The notes beneath the pieces are model-generated. The model was not told the DNA's origin. It searched no databases and saw only the letters and a list, made by a program, of their open reading frames with translations. Positions 31,931-33,870 of a stretch of 33,870 nucleotides of DNA are shown here, piece after piece. Within the stretch, counting starts at the first letter, position 1. Each line of letters begins with the position of its first letter. The position numbers and the translations under genes are program-made. Origin of the DNA: Candidatus Avelusimicrobium bubulum (GTDB lineage Bacteria; Elusimicrobiota; Elusimicrobia; Elusimicrobiales; Elusimicrobiaceae); contig CADBYN010000010.1 of NCBI GenBank assembly GCA_902798835.1, positions 11,745-45,614 of the forward strand, read 5' to 3'.

Positions 31931-32895
31931 TTCCCCTCCTGTAAATAGCAGCGGGTTTGCCGATTTCCTTGTTTAAACAAGGGCGGGCACGTTTCAAAAC
32001 ATTTTGCCATTGCTTTAGTACAACGCGGGGCAAATGGACATCCTTTCAAAATTTCCCCGGGCCGCGGCGGCGTTCCGGCGATGGCAGGTAAACGCTCGGC
32101 TTTTCTGCGGGTGCTGGCTAGCGAGTCCAACAATCCTTGCGTGTACGGATGCAACGGACGCATAAATAAATCTTGCGCGGGAGCGTGTTCCATACATTGC
32201 CCGGCATAGAGCACCAAAACTTCGTCGGCAATTTGAGCCGCCACCGCCAAGTTATGTGTAATAAAGATAACAGACATCCCGTTTTGGCGTTGTAACTCTT
32301 TAATCAGTTTTAAAATTTGCGCTTGAATAGTAACGTCTAGCGCGGTGGTTGGCTCATCGGCAATTAAAATATCGGGCGAGAGCGCCAGGGCCATAGCAAT
32401 CATCACACGCTGACACATGCCTCCGGAAAATTGAAACGGATATTCGTTTAGGCGCTTTTCGGCGTCAGCGATGCCCACTTGCGTAAGAAGTTCGACGGCT
32501 TTTTTACGGGCGGCCACTTTGAAAATTTTTCGGTGAGCGCGCAATGTTTCGGTAAGTTGCTCGCCGATGGTCAGCACCGGGTTTAAGCTGGACCCCGGGT
32601 CTTGGAAGATCATGGCAATTTTGCTGCCGCGCACTTTACGAAGGGATTTTTCTTTGCACGCCAACAAATTTTTATCGTTATAAATGATTTTCCCGCTGCT
32701 CACGCGCGCATTGGGAGCCAACAGTTTTAAGATAGAGAGTGCTTGTACGGTTTTCCCGCTGCCGGACTCCCCCACCACCGCCAACACTTTACCTTTGGGT
32801 AAGTTGTAAGAGAGGTCATGCAGCACCGGAACTGTGCCGTTCTCGGTTGCAAAGTTAAGTGATAAATTTTCTACGCGTAAAATCGGCTCCGTCAT
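31927..32895 (-). CDS. oppD: Oligopeptide-type ABC transporter ATP-binding protein, D subunit
   Basis: The 322-residue ATPase has Walker A GESGSGKTVQALSIL, Q-loop IFQDPGSSLNPVLTI, signature FSGGMCQRVMIAMAL, Walker B ILIADEPTTALDVT, and H-loop FITHNLAVAA. The C-terminal oligopeptide-transporter extension is GCPFAPRCTKAMAKC with four-cysteine character (an iron-sulfur or zinc-like site in some members). It is first in the operon, giving the unusual order D-F-B-C, and no substrate-binding protein gene is in the window. No Shine-Dalgarno is visible; TATAAT lies 8 bases before the ATG. Confidence 0.92.
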   Translation of the reverse strand: MTEPILRVENLSLNFATENGTVPVLHDLSYNLPKGKVLAVVGESGSGKTVQALSILKLLAPNARVSSGKIIYNDKNLLACKEKSLRKVRGSKIAMIFQDPGSSLNPVLTIGEQLTETLRAHRKIFKVAARKKAVELLTQVGIADAEKRLNEYPFQFSGGMCQRVMIAMALALSPDILIADEPTTALDVTIQAQILKLIKELQRQNGMSVIFITHNLAVAAQIADEVLVLYAGQCMEHAPAQDLFMRPLHPYTQGLLDSLASTRRKAERLPAIAGTPPRPGEILKGCPFAPRCTKAMAKCFETCPPLFKQGNRQTRCYLQEGK

Positions 32896-32903
32896 ACGTG
32901 TAC

Positions 32904-32912
32904 ATTATAGCA
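32904..32912 (-). promoter_or_regulatory. Extended -10 promoter of the oppDFBC operon
   Basis: Minus-strand TGCTATAAT (32904-32912). The hexamer ends 8 bases before the oppD ATG, leaving almost no leader. Confidence 0.65.
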
Positions 32913-32923
32913 ATTTACGACAT

Positions 32924-32950
32924 AAAAATCCCCCAGCTTGTGCCGGGGGA
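32924..32950 (-). terminator. Terminator of the cysteine-rich protein gene
   Basis: Stem TCCCCC / GGGGGA (32929-32934 with 32945-32950), 10-base loop, followed by TTTTT on the minus strand. Confidence 0.85.
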
Positions 32951-32972
32951 AATTGTTAACAATTCCTCTTCA

Positions 32973-33870
32973 TTATTGAGGGCAGCAAGTTACATTCACA
33001 TAATGGACTCTACTTTCGAATACAGTAACACCGCCTGACGGTCCCTGTTGTCCCCCAAGGGCATTTTTATTTACACAGTGATATCTCGGAGGATTAGCAG
33101 GATGGCCCCATGGATCTATTGAATTAACACACTCTTGATCGGCTCTACAGTGAGGATTACAAAAGTATGAGCCAACGCCACCAGTAGGGGTCGACGAATA
33201 GACATCAATACAAGTCAATTTTTCCGACAAATCACTCGGACAAGTGAATGACTCATCTTCATCCCCATTGCATGTATCCGTAATTCCATCATAATAGCTT
33301 ATCTCTTCTCCGCCAGCTTCACACTCTTCGACTTCCGTACATTCACCTTGCCACGCACCGGCTTCCCAACTACCGGTAGATTGATTACACGTATACGTGC
33401 GCGTTTGCGTGCCCGGTATTCCTTGGGGACATGCTTGCGTTTCATCATCCGGTTGTGTGAAACAAGTACAATTCGCTTTTTCACTCGCCGTTAAATCAGT
33501 ATCCTCACCTGTAAAATTTACCTTGTGTCCATCTTCACAACGCCATCCGCTTTTCTTACCGCAAGAAGAACTGGTGATCACTTCCTCCGTTCCCGTACAT
33601 TCCGGTTCCGGCGCCGGGTCGAGACAGTCTCTGCTAGTTTCTTCATATTCACAATCTTCATTTAGTGTATAGTAAATAGTTCCATCTTGTGGACTTGGAC
33701 ATATTTCCGTTTTAGTGGTAGGCAAGTTACATTCCGGTTCCGGGTCCGGTTCCGGTTCCGGCTCCGGCTCTGGTGCGCCCTCTGCTGCACATTCAATGTT
33801 CGCTACTGCAACATAACTAGCACAAGACGGATAATTCTTACCCAAACTATTACAATCTGCCCCTTCGCAG
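32973..33870 (-). CDS. C-terminal part of a cysteine-rich, Pro-Glu-repeat surface protein, 5'-truncated
   Basis: The frame is open to the right window edge, so the true start lies outside; the TTG at 33845 is an internal leucine codon. About 298 residues are visible. A PEPEPEPEPDPEPE linker is followed by cysteine-rich modules: CNLPTTKTEICPSPQDGTIYYTL, ECTGTEEVITSSSCGKKSGWRCEDGH, and a thrombospondin-like QTRTYTCNQSTGSWEAGAWQGEC. The tail ends HYVNVTCCPQ. Regular paired cysteines suggest disulfides outside the cytoplasm. An N-terminal pilin-like or signal segment is expected upstream but cannot be seen. Function unknown; adhesion or pilus-associated roles are possible. Confidence 0.75.
   Translation of the reverse strand, partial: CEGADCNSLGKNYPSCASYVAVANIECAAEGAPEPEPEPEPDPEPECNLPTTKTEICPSPQDGTIYYTLNEDCEYEETSRDCLDPAPEPECTGTEEVITSSSCGKKSGWRCEDGHKVNFTGEDTDLTASEKANCTCFTQPDDETQACPQGIPGTQTRTYTCNQSTGSWEAGAWQGECTEVEECEAGGEEISYYDGITDTCNGDEDESFTCPSDLSEKLTCIDVYSSTPTGGVGSYFCNPHCRADQECVNSIDPWGHPANPPRYHCVNKNALGGQQGPSGGVTVFESRVHYVNVTCCPQ

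Noticed and set aside
1-33870. CRISPR array or cas genes
   Set aside because: No regularly spaced identical repeats with unique spacers and no Cas-like protein were seen; the 81-bp copies are too few and too far apart.

Overview
The window looks like a chromosome segment of a Gram-negative, moderately AT-rich host-associated bacterium. It has an autotransporter with a C-terminal beta-barrel, a second barrel protein and a lipoprotein, so there is an outer membrane. My best guess is a gut Elusimicrobiota-type lineage, from overall gene style rather than any marker gene; confidence is low. Both tRNA genes lack an encoded CCA tail, and a CCA-adding enzyme gene is present.

Layout. 1-2155: end of a CstA-type carbon starvation transporter, then a divergent HxlR regulator/cupin pair around a clear operator. 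2155-22315: an accessory region of about 20 kb, bounded by two degenerate but colinear direct repeats (left 2155-2625, right 22030-22315); the right one runs into the 3' end of a tRNA-Arg gene. Inside, left to right: a lipoprotein esterase and a Pmp-type autotransporter between two 81-bp direct repeats (77/81 identical); a minus-strand operon of a small conserved protein, a tyrosine recombinase and a class III Fic AMP-transferase; a folded, non-coding GC-rich segment; an OLD-like ATPase/TOPRIM protein paired with a D12-class adenine methylase; a second tyrosine recombinase that has lost two catalytic histidine positions; a plus-strand operon of a two-helix Imm-type membrane protein, a WYL regulator and a protein resembling class III nucleotide cyclases; a complete type I restriction-modification operon (hsdR-hsdM-hsdS); and an unrecognised 320-residue protein. 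This is a defence island carried by recombinases, probably at a tRNA-Arg site.

22316-33870: core-like minus-strand genes. These are tRNA-Arg, a small barrel protein, cinA overlapping a degenerate aldolase/VOC fusion, a membrane-anchored CBM48-like protein, tRNA-Gly, the CCA-adding enzyme, a long-chain acyl-CoA synthetase, an oligopeptide-type ABC transporter (D-F-B-C, no binding protein in the window), and the C-terminal part of a cysteine-rich surface protein.

The most promising candidate for an undescribed system is 13188-15163: an inverted-repeat operator, then Imm-like membrane protein, WYL regulator and cyclase-like protein in tight order. It could be a nucleotide-signalling defence module distinct from Pycsar and CBASS. 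The second candidate is the OLD-like ATPase plus Dam methylase pair at 9383-11858. Both functions are inferred from motifs and position only. A recurring feature is a group of genes without a Shine-Dalgarno sequence whose ATG lies 6-8 bases after a -10 hexamer, suggesting leaderless transcripts.
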